From EX4484-217-1 sp964496035 (GTDB lineage Archaea > Thermoproteota > Thermoprotei_A > EX4484-217-1), in assembly GCA_964496035.1 (NCBI GenBank), contig CAZBXI010000009.1, forward strand, positions 1-41,553: a DNA stretch of 41,553 bases. Direction: 5' to 3'. A model generated the notes under the pieces. It searched no databases, was not told where the DNA came from, and was given only the letters and a program-made list of their open reading frames with translations. Below are positions 32,958-40,934 of the stretch, piece after piece. Position numbers and translations under genes: made by a program. Positions within the stretch are counted from its first letter, which is position 1. Each line of letters begins with the position of its first letter.

Positions 32958-33035
32958 AAATTGCTCCCATTAGAGACTATAACATTAGGACAGTATTAAC
33001 TATTAAGATTAATAAAAATATGTAGAAGAAGTACT

Positions 33036-33494
33036 TCAGCACCTTGCCTTAATTTCTTCTAACACTTTCCTCTCATACTGTATGAACTCATCAAATGCGC
33101 CACGTAGTTCCATAAATTTCCTAAAGGTGGTTAATGCAGTTCCGTATATTGAATCTGTTTCCCTATTTACGAAGCTAGAAAGAGTTTCTTTGATGCTTCT
33201 TAAAAGTGTAATGACATTCTCCTGGTATTGTTGTAGTTCACTATTTTGATTTTCTAAATTATTTTCTATGAGTATTGGTGTAAGAGTTAGGTCTCGAAGT
33301 TCAATATGTTTTTCAAATGTATGTGTAAGTATTGTGAATTTGTGTAGTGTAAACACTATGTTCTTTATAGTGTTAAATTTCTCTTTAGGTGTTTCAGGTT
33401 CCCTATCGAAGTCTTTAATGTACTCCATAATCTCATTCAATATTTTCTTGAACTTCTCATGATCTTCTATTAAGAGACTAAGAACCAATTCCAT
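33036..33494 (-). CDS. Hemerythrin-like helical protein, ligands partly lost
   Basis: A 152-residue protein, paralogous to the one at 33741-34202 by length, start (LLIEDHEKF) and the KEKFNTIKNIVFTLHKF block. Compared with that copy it keeps His12 and His51 but has Gln near 91 and FDEFIQYE instead of the C-terminal KHMKQEE, so two presumed iron ligands are missing. It is probably a non-iron-binding homologue or a partner of the other copy. Family assignment by pattern only. Confidence 0.6.
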   Translation of the reverse strand: MELVLSLLIEDHEKFKKILNEIMEYIKDFDREPETPKEKFNTIKNIVFTLHKFTILTHTFEKHIELRDLTLTPILIENNLENQNSELQQYQENVITLLRSIKETLSSFVNRETDSIYGTALTTFRKFMELRGAFDEFIQYERKVLEEIKARC

Positions 33495-33740
33495 AGGTAA
33501 ATGCAGCTCTGCAGTCAGTGCTTAAAACTTGTCTTTCCCAACTTATATTCATTTTGGTACCCTTTTTGACCTAAAAATTTAAACAATATTTTAAAGTTAA
33601 TGCTTTATATGCTTGATGGAGGGTATTAAAAAATTATGAGCCTATCTAGTGAGAGGTGAAGAAATTTTAGACTAGGTCGATGCAAAATACTCTACCTATA
33701 TTCACTAATGTAAGATGATAGCGTGAAATAGAAGCTAATG

Positions 33741-34202
33741 TTATGATAGCGTAGATGATTTCAGGTTTTTAAATATTCGTTCTTCTTGTTTCATGTGTTT
33801 TCGGAAGATAGTACGTATGTTTAAAAATATCTTCAATATAGCTGCTGCACTTTCCTCTAAAGGCTTTATTCTTTCTCTAAACTTTGAAAACTCTTTTTCA
33901 AGATCCTTAAGTAAATTAGCTATGAGTACATGGGTTTCTTTTAATTTCTTAACTTCACCTTCCAAGCCTTCCTTTTCCAGCACTTTAAATACCGTTATTT
34001 CTTCCAACTCTCTGTGTTTTTCAAGCATTCCAACAAATATAGAGAACTTATGAATTATAAACACAATATCTTTTATAGCCTTGAACTTTTGCTCCGGACT
34101 TAATAATTCTCTATTTAAACCTTTAGATAGCTCTTCAACTTCGGATAGAATTCTATTAAATTCTCTATGATCTTTTATTAGGAGATCCAATATAGCCTCC
34201 AT
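33741..34202 (-). CDS. Hemerythrin-like (HHE-type) helical protein
   Basis: A 153-residue four-helix protein. The candidate iron ligands follow the HHE order: LLIKDHREF (His12), IIHKFSIF (His51), EKHRELEE (His63, Glu67), THVLIANLL (His91) and FRKHMKQEERIF (His136, Glu140). Hemerythrin-like proteins bind a diiron centre with oxygen or sense redox state. Same strand as its paralogue, with about 246 gene-free bases between them. The 246-base gap holds a small repeat (ATGATAGCGT twice) near 33714-33754 and nothing else clear. Confidence 0.65.
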   Translation of the reverse strand: MEAILDLLIKDHREFNRILSEVEELSKGLNRELLSPEQKFKAIKDIVFIIHKFSIFVGMLEKHRELEEITVFKVLEKEGLEGEVKKLKETHVLIANLLKDLEKEFSKFRERIKPLEESAAAILKIFLNIRTIFRKHMKQEERIFKNLKSSTLS

Positions 34203-34339
34203 GAGTTTTTCCTTGGTAAATCTTTCCGCATTATCTTGCTTTTAACTTTTAGTACTTATGCTTTACTACCTTTTTGAACTTGGAAGAGGAAGAATAAAAG
34301 ACTTGAACTACATAGGCTAATACGTAATTGTGATGTACT

Positions 34340-34696
34340 ATGAAAGTTAGTGCTTATGAGTTCAAAAATCTATCTAAATCTTATGGTATAGTTGAATTTG
34401 AAGTTAATGAATATAACAAAATTATTTCCAACATAGGCATGCTTAAAGAGAAATTAAAGGATATGCTAGAGCTTGTTCTTGGGAGTTTAAGGTGTTTTAA
34501 ATACGCTAAAGGCTTTATGATTTATGGCGGTAAACATTACTCTCTAATATACCTTGGTTTTGAAACAGAGGATAATGCTATTTTCGCTTTTGAACTATAT
34601 CCGAACTCCATGTCTGTAGAATCCAATACTAATATTGGCGAGCTTTTAAGGGTCATAGACTTAACTGTTAAGACATTAATGAAGGAAAAAGAGTAA
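34340..34696 (+). CDS. Hypothetical protein
   Basis: A 118-residue protein of mixed alpha/beta character with ATG start. A long helix (ISNIGMLKEKLKDMLELVLG) is followed by strands (FMIYGGKHYSLIYLGFETE and AIFAFELYP) and a final helix. No family is recognised. No signal peptide. Its end overlaps by about 29 bases the likely end of the frameshifted membrane protein on the other strand. Confidence 0.6.
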   Translation: MKVSAYEFKNLSKSYGIVEFEVNEYNKIISNIGMLKEKLKDMLELVLGSLRCFKYAKGFMIYGGKHYSLIYLGFETEDNAIFAFELYPNSMSVESNTNIGELLRVIDLTVKTLMKEKE

Positions 34697-35327
34697 AGGT
34701 TAATACTTGGAGAAAAATTACCTTGCACTTTTTCTTCTCAAACACACATAAGTATTTGTAGAGTTTGTCCTCTATCCGTATAAATCCTCGAGCAAAACCT
34801 GTATGTTCTGCATTTTCACATATTTTAATGGACTTTGTAAAGGTGTGTGCGGGAGTATTCAGGGTAATTGTTACATAGGTGGTAATGAGTTTTCAAAACT
34901 TGGTCTCTCCTCTCTATTTTCCTTGTATGTGTCCTCATTAACTGACTTAATACTAGAAGAGAAGAAGCAATCATGGTTGCTGATGCTCCTGAAAAACCGT
35001 ATGGTATTAAAGCTAATATTATGAACAGTATCAGTAGTAGAGGTAATATTAGGTATTGGTAAGCAGCATTACGCAATATGTGAATGGATCTTAATAGTTC
35101 AAATCAACGTCTCCTATGTGGTTATAATTAAAGCTGAAAATAACCTTATTCATGAAATGCAGCATTCTTGATTCGCCTTTACTTTTCAATTCTACAATTA
35201 TTTTTGATGATTTATTTAACTTAATGCATAGTTTACTAAGATTATTTAACAACGTTTTCTTGAAATCCTCTTCAAACAACCTCCCTTTAAACCTTCTCAG
35301 TATTTTCAAAAAGTTCCATCTCCGCAA
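34668..35327 (-). pseudogene. Frameshifted membrane protein
   Basis: Three frames on the minus strand fit together as one protein of roughly 220 residues. Part 1 (35327-35091) gives a basic helical domain (GRLFEEDFKKTLLNNLSKLC). Part 2 (from about 35102) gives two membrane helices (LILPLLLILFIILALIPYGF and ATMIASSLLVLSQLM) and ends RRDQVLK. Part 3 continues KLITTYVTITLNTPAH and FARGFIRIEDKLYKYLCVF to a TAA at 34668. One base missing in the A3 run at 35101-35103 and one extra in the T4 run at 34890-34893 would restore it. The start may be ATG 35319 (MELFENTEK) with one more shift. The family is unknown. Two separate small proteins are the alternative. Confidence 0.45.
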
Positions 35328-35341
35328 AAACTATCTCTATT

Positions 35342-35611
35342 TTAAGTTAGTACTTTATATCTTTTCCTTCCAAACTTTGACATTAATGTTTCATATTCTT
35401 TCTTACTGAGAACTGTTAATACTTCCAAGACATTTCCCTTTAAAGAGTAGGGTACAGCTATGTTCTTCATAGAAACAGCTATGTAAACATCGTTCCAAGA
35501 ATCATAAACTAACTGTACAGGGTTATGTAGAGCTTCGTAAACATCTTCTTCCTCTATGTTACGCTCCTTCATTCTATCTTTAGCATGCTTAGACAACTTG
35601 ATTTTGAACAT
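35342..35611 (-). CDS. DUF4258-like protein, possible toxin
   Basis: An 89-residue protein from ATG 35609-35611 (a TTG eight codons earlier is possible). The beginning FKIKLSKHAKDRMKERNI then EEDVYEALHNP is the DUF4258 motif (His and Arg in HAxxRMxER), followed by beta strands with AVPYSLKGNVLEVLTVLS. DUF4258 proteins resemble RelE/BrnT-type ribonucleases and often have an antitoxin beside them; none is recognisable here. It precedes the frameshifted membrane gene by 14 bases. Confidence 0.78.
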   Translation of the reverse strand: MFKIKLSKHAKDRMKERNIEEEDVYEALHNPVQLVYDSWNDVYIAVSMKNIAVPYSLKGNVLEVLTVLSKKEYETLMSKFGRKRYKVLT

Positions 35612-35713
35612 AACTATTGCCTTTTTTCTCGCCAAATATTAGTTTATTCTCTACTAAAATATACATTAAAATATAATTGATAGTAGCTACCTATTTCCAT
35701 AAGGAGAAAGGTA

Positions 35714-36547
35714 ATGGCGGCGAAGAAGCTTAGAGTCTTACTATTTGAAACACCTGAAAATCCATGGTTTAACATGGCTTTCGAAGAAGCATTAGCAAGA
35801 ATTGTTTCGGTAGGTATAATTGAAGAACCTTGCTTAAGAATATGGAGGAACAGAGAAGCAATAGTTATCGGATATATGAGAAATGTCGAGGACGAAGTTA
35901 ATGTTGAGCTAGCTAATAAATGGGGAATACCGATAGTTAGGAGGTTTACCGGAGGCGGAGCAGTATATCATGATCTCGGAAACATAAACTACACAATAGT
36001 AATTAAGCCTAGAGAGAAAATAGAGAAACCAATAAACTACTTATACTCCAAATTATTGAATGGAATACTTCTAGCTCTAAGAAAACTTGGTTTAAACCCT
36101 TATGTGGAAAATGTAAATGATATAGTAGTTAACGGTAGGAAAGTTTCAGGAACAGCAGCAACCCTATTTTGGAACATAGCCTTTCTTCACGGATCATTAC
36201 TTGTAAACACGAATTTAGGAAAGTTAAGAAGAATACTAAAAATACCACCAAGAAGTAGATTTGCTAGAGAAGTTAGCCCTGTAAAATATAAGGTAGAGAA
36301 TATTAGCAGTTTTCTGGGAAAAGTATCTACAAAGGAAGTTATTGAGAACATAATTTCAAGTTATGAGGAACTATTTAAAGCAGAAGCTTTTCTAGATAAG
36401 CCTTCTAGTTTAGAGCTAAGGCTGGCAAATTTGCTTTTCAAGGAAAGATACGTTAAAAAGACATGGAATGCCAAGAGGCGCTCTGTATGGGAATATAGGG
36501 ATTTAGAAGTTAGGATTCGCACCTTTTTAGAGGAAAATCTATTTTAA
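35714..36547 (+). CDS. lplA: Lipoate-protein ligase A family protein
   Basis: A 277-residue protein of the biotin/lipoate ligase fold. Motifs: ENPWFNMAFEEALAR, IWRNREAIVIGYMRN, VRRFTGGGAVYHDLGNINYT (the lipoyl-AMP loop), NDIVVNGRKVSGTAA with the lysine, and a C-terminal ERYVKKTWNAKR. It attaches lipoate to carrier proteins such as GcvH or E2 subunits using ATP. No such carrier is in the window. A biotin/octanoyl transferase role is the alternative. A binding site AAGGAGA-like lies before the ATG. Confidence 0.9.
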   Translation: MAAKKLRVLLFETPENPWFNMAFEEALARIVSVGIIEEPCLRIWRNREAIVIGYMRNVEDEVNVELANKWGIPIVRRFTGGGAVYHDLGNINYTIVIKPREKIEKPINYLYSKLLNGILLALRKLGLNPYVENVNDIVVNGRKVSGTAATLFWNIAFLHGSLLVNTNLGKLRRILKIPPRSRFAREVSPVKYKVENISSFLGKVSTKEVIENIISSYEELFKAEAFLDKPSSLELRLANLLFKERYVKKTWNAKRRSVWEYRDLEVRIRTFLEENLF

Positions 36548-36579
36548 AGCAGACTTATAGTGTGGGGAAGTATGGTTCC

Positions 36580-36789
36580 TCATTTTCTCTTTAACTTTTC
36601 TCTTATTTTCTCATAAAAGTCTGCTGATGGGAACGCTTTTCCGCATTTCGGACATATTATTAGTGGTGGTCTTTCCCTGTTTTCTTTACTTGCCGAAGTT
36701 AATGTTACGTTAACTACAGCTTCGTATAGTAGGTAGAATTCTTTAGGTTCTCCTTCAAAACCGCAGTAGGGGCATTTAATTTTCTTCAT
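36580..36789 (-). CDS. Small double zinc-ribbon protein
   Basis: A 69-residue protein with two CxxC pairs (CPYCGFEG near residue 6 and CPKCGKAF near residue 46), enough for one zinc ribbon. The end is basic (KIREKLKRK). Such small zinc proteins may bind RNA or protein; the family is not known. Convergent with lplA. Confidence 0.8.
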   Translation of the reverse strand: MKKIKCPYCGFEGEPKEFYLLYEAVVNVTLTSASKENRERPPLIICPKCGKAFPSADFYEKIREKLKRK

Positions 36790-36830
36790 GCTTTTACCAC
36801 GTTAAAGTTTTACTCTCCTTAAATTCATTT

Positions 36831-37208
36831 TTAGGTTTTCTTCCAGAAATATATGATGCTTGCAATTATCAAAAATATGCCTCCTAATATTCCTATTTGA
36901 GTAAATAGTGCTATAACTCCTACAATTAAGGACACTATTGCTCCTGCTTTTCTCGTTTTCTTCTTCTTAAGTAGGAGAGCTATAATTAACGATATAGATC
37001 CCAGTACAAGCAATACTATTCCAAACATCAATAGTATAGCTATGCCGATTACTGCTCCAAAACCTCCTCCAGGAGGGCTAGTTAAAGCACCAATTACCAT
37101 TATTGCTCCGAGAACTAAGTTAATTATTCCTCCAACAAATGCAAAATACCAGCTTCTCAACAAGTAATTCACCAATATGTTATGCTCAATGCTCTCTTTG
37201 TAAAGCAA
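36831..37208 (-). CDS. Small integral membrane protein
   Basis: A 125-residue protein with about four hydrophobic segments (GGIINLVLGAIMVIGAL, AVIGIAILLMFGIVLLVLG, ISLIIALLL, and GAIVSLIVGVIALFTQIGIL to the end), glycine-rich, with KKKKTRK between. Resembles small DUF-type membrane proteins common in archaea; function not known. N-terminal 20 residues are polar. Confidence 0.75.
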   Translation of the reverse strand: MLYKESIEHNILVNYLLRSWYFAFVGGIINLVLGAIMVIGALTSPPGGGFGAVIGIAILLMFGIVLLVLGSISLIIALLLKKKKTRKAGAIVSLIVGVIALFTQIGILGGIFLIIASIIYFWKKT

Positions 37209-37319
37209 TATAAAACGTTATCGGTATTGTTTTTGAAAAACGTGTTAACCTTAGGTTAAATTTAATAACTACATAGTTTTTAGCACTAAGTTAGTTTTAC
37301 AGAACCTTACCGAGGATGC

Positions 37320-37997
37320 ATGGTATTGAATTGCGAGGTAATTGAAGGGTTTATTGAGGTTAAAGGTCGATACCCTATTCTTATAACTGCTACTCACGGC
37401 TACGGTACTGATAGGTTTAAGGATGTTATTTTAAGGCTTAAAGAGCTTAACTTGTATAGTAAATTCAAAGATGTGGCACCATATACTTCAGCTGTTGATT
37501 TTTTAACTGGTGAAATTGCGTTTAAGGTTGGTGTAGCTGAGAAATGTTGGGTTATTCTTCCCACTGTAAGTAAGGTTGATTACCTAAATGGATTACCGAT
37601 ACCGGATTATAATTTGAATAAGGAATATGCTTCAATAACTCCTTTCTGGCGTAGGGTTGAAGAACTTGCTAGAAGAGAGCATGTTAGATTTATAATTGAT
37701 ATTCACGGTATGAAAAGTGTTAATAAATGGCCGGATTTCTGCATTTCATGTGCAAACTACACTACTGCTTCGAAGGAAACAGTTGAATACATAGCATATC
37801 TAATATCTGAAGCAGGGTTTACTGTTAGAGTAGATAGACCATTTAAAGGAGGTTCCTTTATAAGGCATTTCGGTAAACCTCCAAGAATTGAAGCTATAGG
37901 TTTAGAAATTAAGAGAAACCATAGGTTCTTGGGTTCACGTATTCCATCTGTGATTAGACGTATTGTGAGAGAAATTATTAAGCTTAAAAACTACTAA
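37320..37997 (+). CDS. N-formylglutamate amidohydrolase-like protein
   Basis: A 225-residue protein from ATG 37320 with GAGG upstream. The features of the N-formylglutamate amidohydrolase/zinc carboxypeptidase-like group are HGYGTDRF near residue 26 and DIHGMKSVNKWPDF near residue 132, then GGSFIRHFG and AIGLEIKRNHRFL, which match the GG..R.HG and LEI pieces of the family. Candidate metal residues are His26 and the D-x-H of DIHG. The substrate is uncertain. Monocistronic; intergenic DNA upstream is AT-rich. Confidence 0.7.
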   Translation: MVLNCEVIEGFIEVKGRYPILITATHGYGTDRFKDVILRLKELNLYSKFKDVAPYTSAVDFLTGEIAFKVGVAEKCWVILPTVSKVDYLNGLPIPDYNLNKEYASITPFWRRVEELARREHVRFIIDIHGMKSVNKWPDFCISCANYTTASKETVEYIAYLISEAGFTVRVDRPFKGGSFIRHFGKPPRIEAIGLEIKRNHRFLGSRIPSVIRRIVREIIKLKNY

Positions 37998-38031
37998 AGT
38001 ATAGGATATAATCTAAAAAACATATGCATAC

Positions 38032-38821
38032 ATGAGACTAAAAAAGTAGAACAAGACAAGTATACAGGTAGTAATCATTATAGTAATGTTGGCGATAATA
38101 GTTGCAGGGATGTTCTCATTAACCACGCTGTTTCCGAGAAAAACAACGTTCATTACGGCTTCACTTAAAGGAAAATACAAGAGTATTAGGCTTATTGGTG
38201 AAGAAGTATATGCTGCTGAAATTAAAGCCCTTGCAAACAATACATATTATGCCAAATCATCGGTAAAGGGTGACAGTTACTATTTGAAGTTAGTATTTAA
38301 GATAAATCCTCCTTTAAAAGGTAATGAATATTTAGCTTTAAACATATCATCTAACGTAGGTATGTTTAGTGTTACACTTTACTCATCAAGACTTCTCGTA
38401 GACCTCAAAACCCGGTGAATTATGTGAGAGAAACTGGTACAATATTCAAGTAGCTAACATGATAAATAAAACAGTAAGAAAACCTCCAGAGAAACCTCCA
38501 ATTCATGGATTATCCATACTTCTAAAAGGTAATAGAAGTGCTATCGAGGTTCTAGACTTAGATCATATGGAGAAATTTGTACTCTACAGTAATTTAAATA
38601 AAACAGTAGAAGTCTATGGAAATGAAACAATAGAAAGGCTTAAAGCAGGACCTGAAAGAGCATTAGCTGTTTATGGTGAATACTCATCAATCTTCGCAAC
38701 TACACCTGTTGGAACATTACCGCTAACTGTAGATAGAATACTCATCGAGATAGCTTACCCTAAAGAATGGCTTACAGAAAACATTATTCCATGGCTCATA
38801 GTTTCCTTCAGCTATACTTAG
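38032..38821 (+). pseudogene. Exported protein gene with amber codon and frameshift
   Basis: The ATG at 38032 opens a frame reading MRLKK, then TAG at 38047-38049, then NKTSIQVVIIIVMLAIIVAG, a perfect signal anchor, and goes on as a secreted domain to TGA at 38418. The following frame (to 38821) fits directly if one A is removed from the A4 run at 38407-38410, giving VDLKPGELCERNWYN and on through the NKT and NET sequons to VSFSYT. The restored protein is about 260 residues with no known family. If real, this is a decayed gene. An alternative is initiation at ATG 38086 plus a shift. Convergent with the DUF2330-like gene. Confidence 0.6.
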
Positions 38822-38913
38822 TATGCCATTTAGTTCTAGAGCGGTTTTAAACACTTTAAAAAACTTCGGTTTTACCAAATTTGTGGTAGATTTATGTAAT
38901 ACCTTTTGCTTCA

Positions 38914-40368
38914 TTACTTTCTCCTAATATGGTTCCAGCTTAGTCCTATGAATATTAGTGAGAGTAGTGCTATTATTGATGAAAGTGCTCCTAAACCTAT
39001 CATTGCCCCCATTACTGTATAGTATACTCCGAAGTATCCCAGATTTATCACTGTTGAAGCATACGTTATTGACATTAATAGGACAATTACTGTTGACGCC
39101 AAACCTAATTTGAGTCCTAGTAGTTTCTTTTTCGCAATTAGAGTTACTGATACAAGAGACAGTATACCTAAGCTTATATATGCTCCTATAATGAGGGAGG
39201 CAAATACTTTTCCTGGGCCATGTTTAATGTAGGGTAGTATTGGAGGTTCAACAGTCTTCAAAGCTAGCATTGAGTAAGGTATTATGAGTAATACTCCAAG
39301 TATTAGTAGTAGAGATGCTGCTGTAATAACGTATCCTGGTTTACCATACTCTACATGAGGTGTTTTAGCTAGGTAATAACGGAACAATAAGCTTAAAGCT
39401 ATTACTATTAGTGCTAATGGAGTAATAAATGCCATAACCGAATCTATCCCTCTTAAAACTATTTTTGTTGTTGTAGTTTCTATGTCTGAGGTTAAATCTA
39501 CTGTTGATCCACTATATTCTAAAACTGTAACCCATAGTTCCCCTTCTTTAAATAAGTTGGCTAGTCTAGGATCTACTTCTTTAAGCTTATTTAGGCTGAT
39601 AATGTCTTCTACAGTAAATTCGAACTCAGCTCTAGTAATTGGCTCACTTCTTACTCTATCCTTAGAAATTATAAATAGCTTTATTTGCGTATAGCTTTCA
39701 GTTAAGCCTGATATCTTAAGCGGGTAAAATATTTTATTTGACTTGAAAATGTAAACAAGAGGCTCAACAGTCTTCATCTCGCGTATGTTTTCAATAGTAA
39801 CTATGTCTATTGCAAAATACCTATATCCTCTACTAATATAGTCTTCTAAAATGTCAACAGTTACTTTTGGCTTCTCTAAACCTTGTTTTTCAGCATAATT
39901 CATAACCCATTTCTCAAGTTCTTTACCGCTTTCTGCTTTAACGACAGTAATAAAGTGAGGACCTATTGTTACCTGGAACTCAACAGTAACCCTTTTAGCT
40001 TCCGCATATGCGGGGAAAGGTCTAACTAAACCTTTCCTTGAAATCCTAAAGTTAATGTAGCTAATTAGAGTTCTAAATGATTCTTCAGAACCTTTCTCTA
40101 TTTTAGGTAACGAGGGTAAGGGCAGCATCTCCAAAACTTGAATTTTACCCTTAAAACCACTGTAACTTTCAATTTCACCTAGTAAATCATTAGATAGTAT
40201 AAGTACTTCAACACTACCATTCCACCCAATTATAGCTTTTTGACCAGGCTCCTCAACAATATAGTTTCCAAAAGGAATAACACCTTTATCGCATTCAACA
40301 GGCAATGCTGTGAGTGCATGAAACGCAAATAACATAGTAAATAATATTATGGTTATTTTCCTAATCAT
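38914..40368 (-). CDS. DUF2330-like exported membrane protein
   Basis: A 484-residue protein. Signal peptide (ITIILFTMLFAFHALTAL), then an extracytoplasmic domain of about 270 residues resembling DUF2330 (CDKGVIPFGNYIVEEPGQKA, LEMLPLPSLPKI, GPHFITVVKAES, LEDYISRGYRYFAIDIVTI), then five membrane helices from MAFITPLALIVIALSLLF to the end. The function of DUF2330 proteins is unknown; they are exposed outside the cell. Its orientation converges with the exported-protein pseudogene; both may concern the envelope. Confidence 0.75.
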   Translation of the reverse strand: MIRKITIILFTMLFAFHALTALPVECDKGVIPFGNYIVEEPGQKAIIGWNGSVEVLILSNDLLGEIESYSGFKGKIQVLEMLPLPSLPKIEKGSEESFRTLISYINFRISRKGLVRPFPAYAEAKRVTVEFQVTIGPHFITVVKAESGKELEKWVMNYAEKQGLEKPKVTVDILEDYISRGYRYFAIDIVTIENIREMKTVEPLVYIFKSNKIFYPLKISGLTESYTQIKLFIISKDRVRSEPITRAEFEFTVEDIISLNKLKEVDPRLANLFKEGELWVTVLEYSGSTVDLTSDIETTTTKIVLRGIDSVMAFITPLALIVIALSLLFRYYLAKTPHVEYGKPGYVITAASLLLILGVLLIIPYSMLALKTVEPPILPYIKHGPGKVFASLIIGAYISLGILSLVSVTLIAKKKLLGLKLGLASTVIVLLMSITYASTVINLGYFGVYYTVMGAMIGLGALSSIIALLSLIFIGLSWNHIRRK

Positions 40369-40437
40369 AACTTAGCTCCTCAACACCAAGTACAATTCTT
40401 ATAACATATAAAGTTAAAGGTTCGAACACGGGCTACT

Positions 40438-40914
40438 CTACTTAGAAATGTTAGCAATTATAGGAGATAGCACCTTCAAAAGATCCTTAGCTTTAATTTT
40501 AACTAAAATATTGAGAACCTCCTCCAGTTAAAAACAATGTCTTTATTTACTATTTCCTCATCCATTATTTTAGGTATTTTCTCTAAAGTATAGGATAGTG
40601 GACATACTTCTCCCACATCAAACCCTGTTATTTCCTTAACTTCACTTCTTTGTGCAAGTCTAACTTTCTTACATTTGAGTAGTTTACGTAGTTTTCCATA
40701 GTCTAGTTTTTTTATTGCCTCCCACCATAACGGCATATGGTTTCTTATCTGCAATAACTATAAGGATCTTAACGATCCTATTCAATGGAAAACCGGAAAC
40801 CTCAGAGTCTATAGTTGCCGAAACCACTTTATGTTTAAAGTGCTGTATTTCTGCGTTAGCTCTCCGATTTTTCAAGTACTCCACTACTTTCTGCACATTA
40901 TTTTCATCCCTCAT
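40438..40914 (-). pseudogene. YbaK/ProX-type aminoacyl-tRNA editing protein, frameshifted
   Basis: The YbaK fold reads through three frames on the minus strand. The first (40914-40684) gives VVEYLKNRRANAEIQHF, then KPYAVMVGGNKK; the second gives LDYGKLRKLLKCKKVRLA, EVKEITGFDVGEVCPL and IPKIMDEEIV; the third gives TGGGSQY and then LVKIKAKDLLKVL with ISK at TAG 40438-40440. One extra base in each of three runs (T7 at 40707-40713, A5 at 40530-40534, A4 at 40505-40508, plus-strand) accounts for all breaks. Intact members deacylate mischarged tRNA. Either decayed or mis-sequenced. Confidence 0.8.
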
Positions 40915-40934
40915 GCTACAATCTCTTCGATAAC

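Noticed and set aside
33714..33754. ATGATAGCGT occurring twice
   Set aside because: Only ten bases long and one copy is the end of a coding gene; no further copies seen, so chance is likely.
34803..35024. Plus-strand 73-codon frame
   Set aside because: Low-complexity translation lying opposite a minus-strand membrane protein frame with better coding character.
40418..40432. TTCGAAC-like stretch resembling a tRNA T-loop
   Set aside because: The flanking bases do not pair into a T stem and no acceptor, D or anticodon arm is present.
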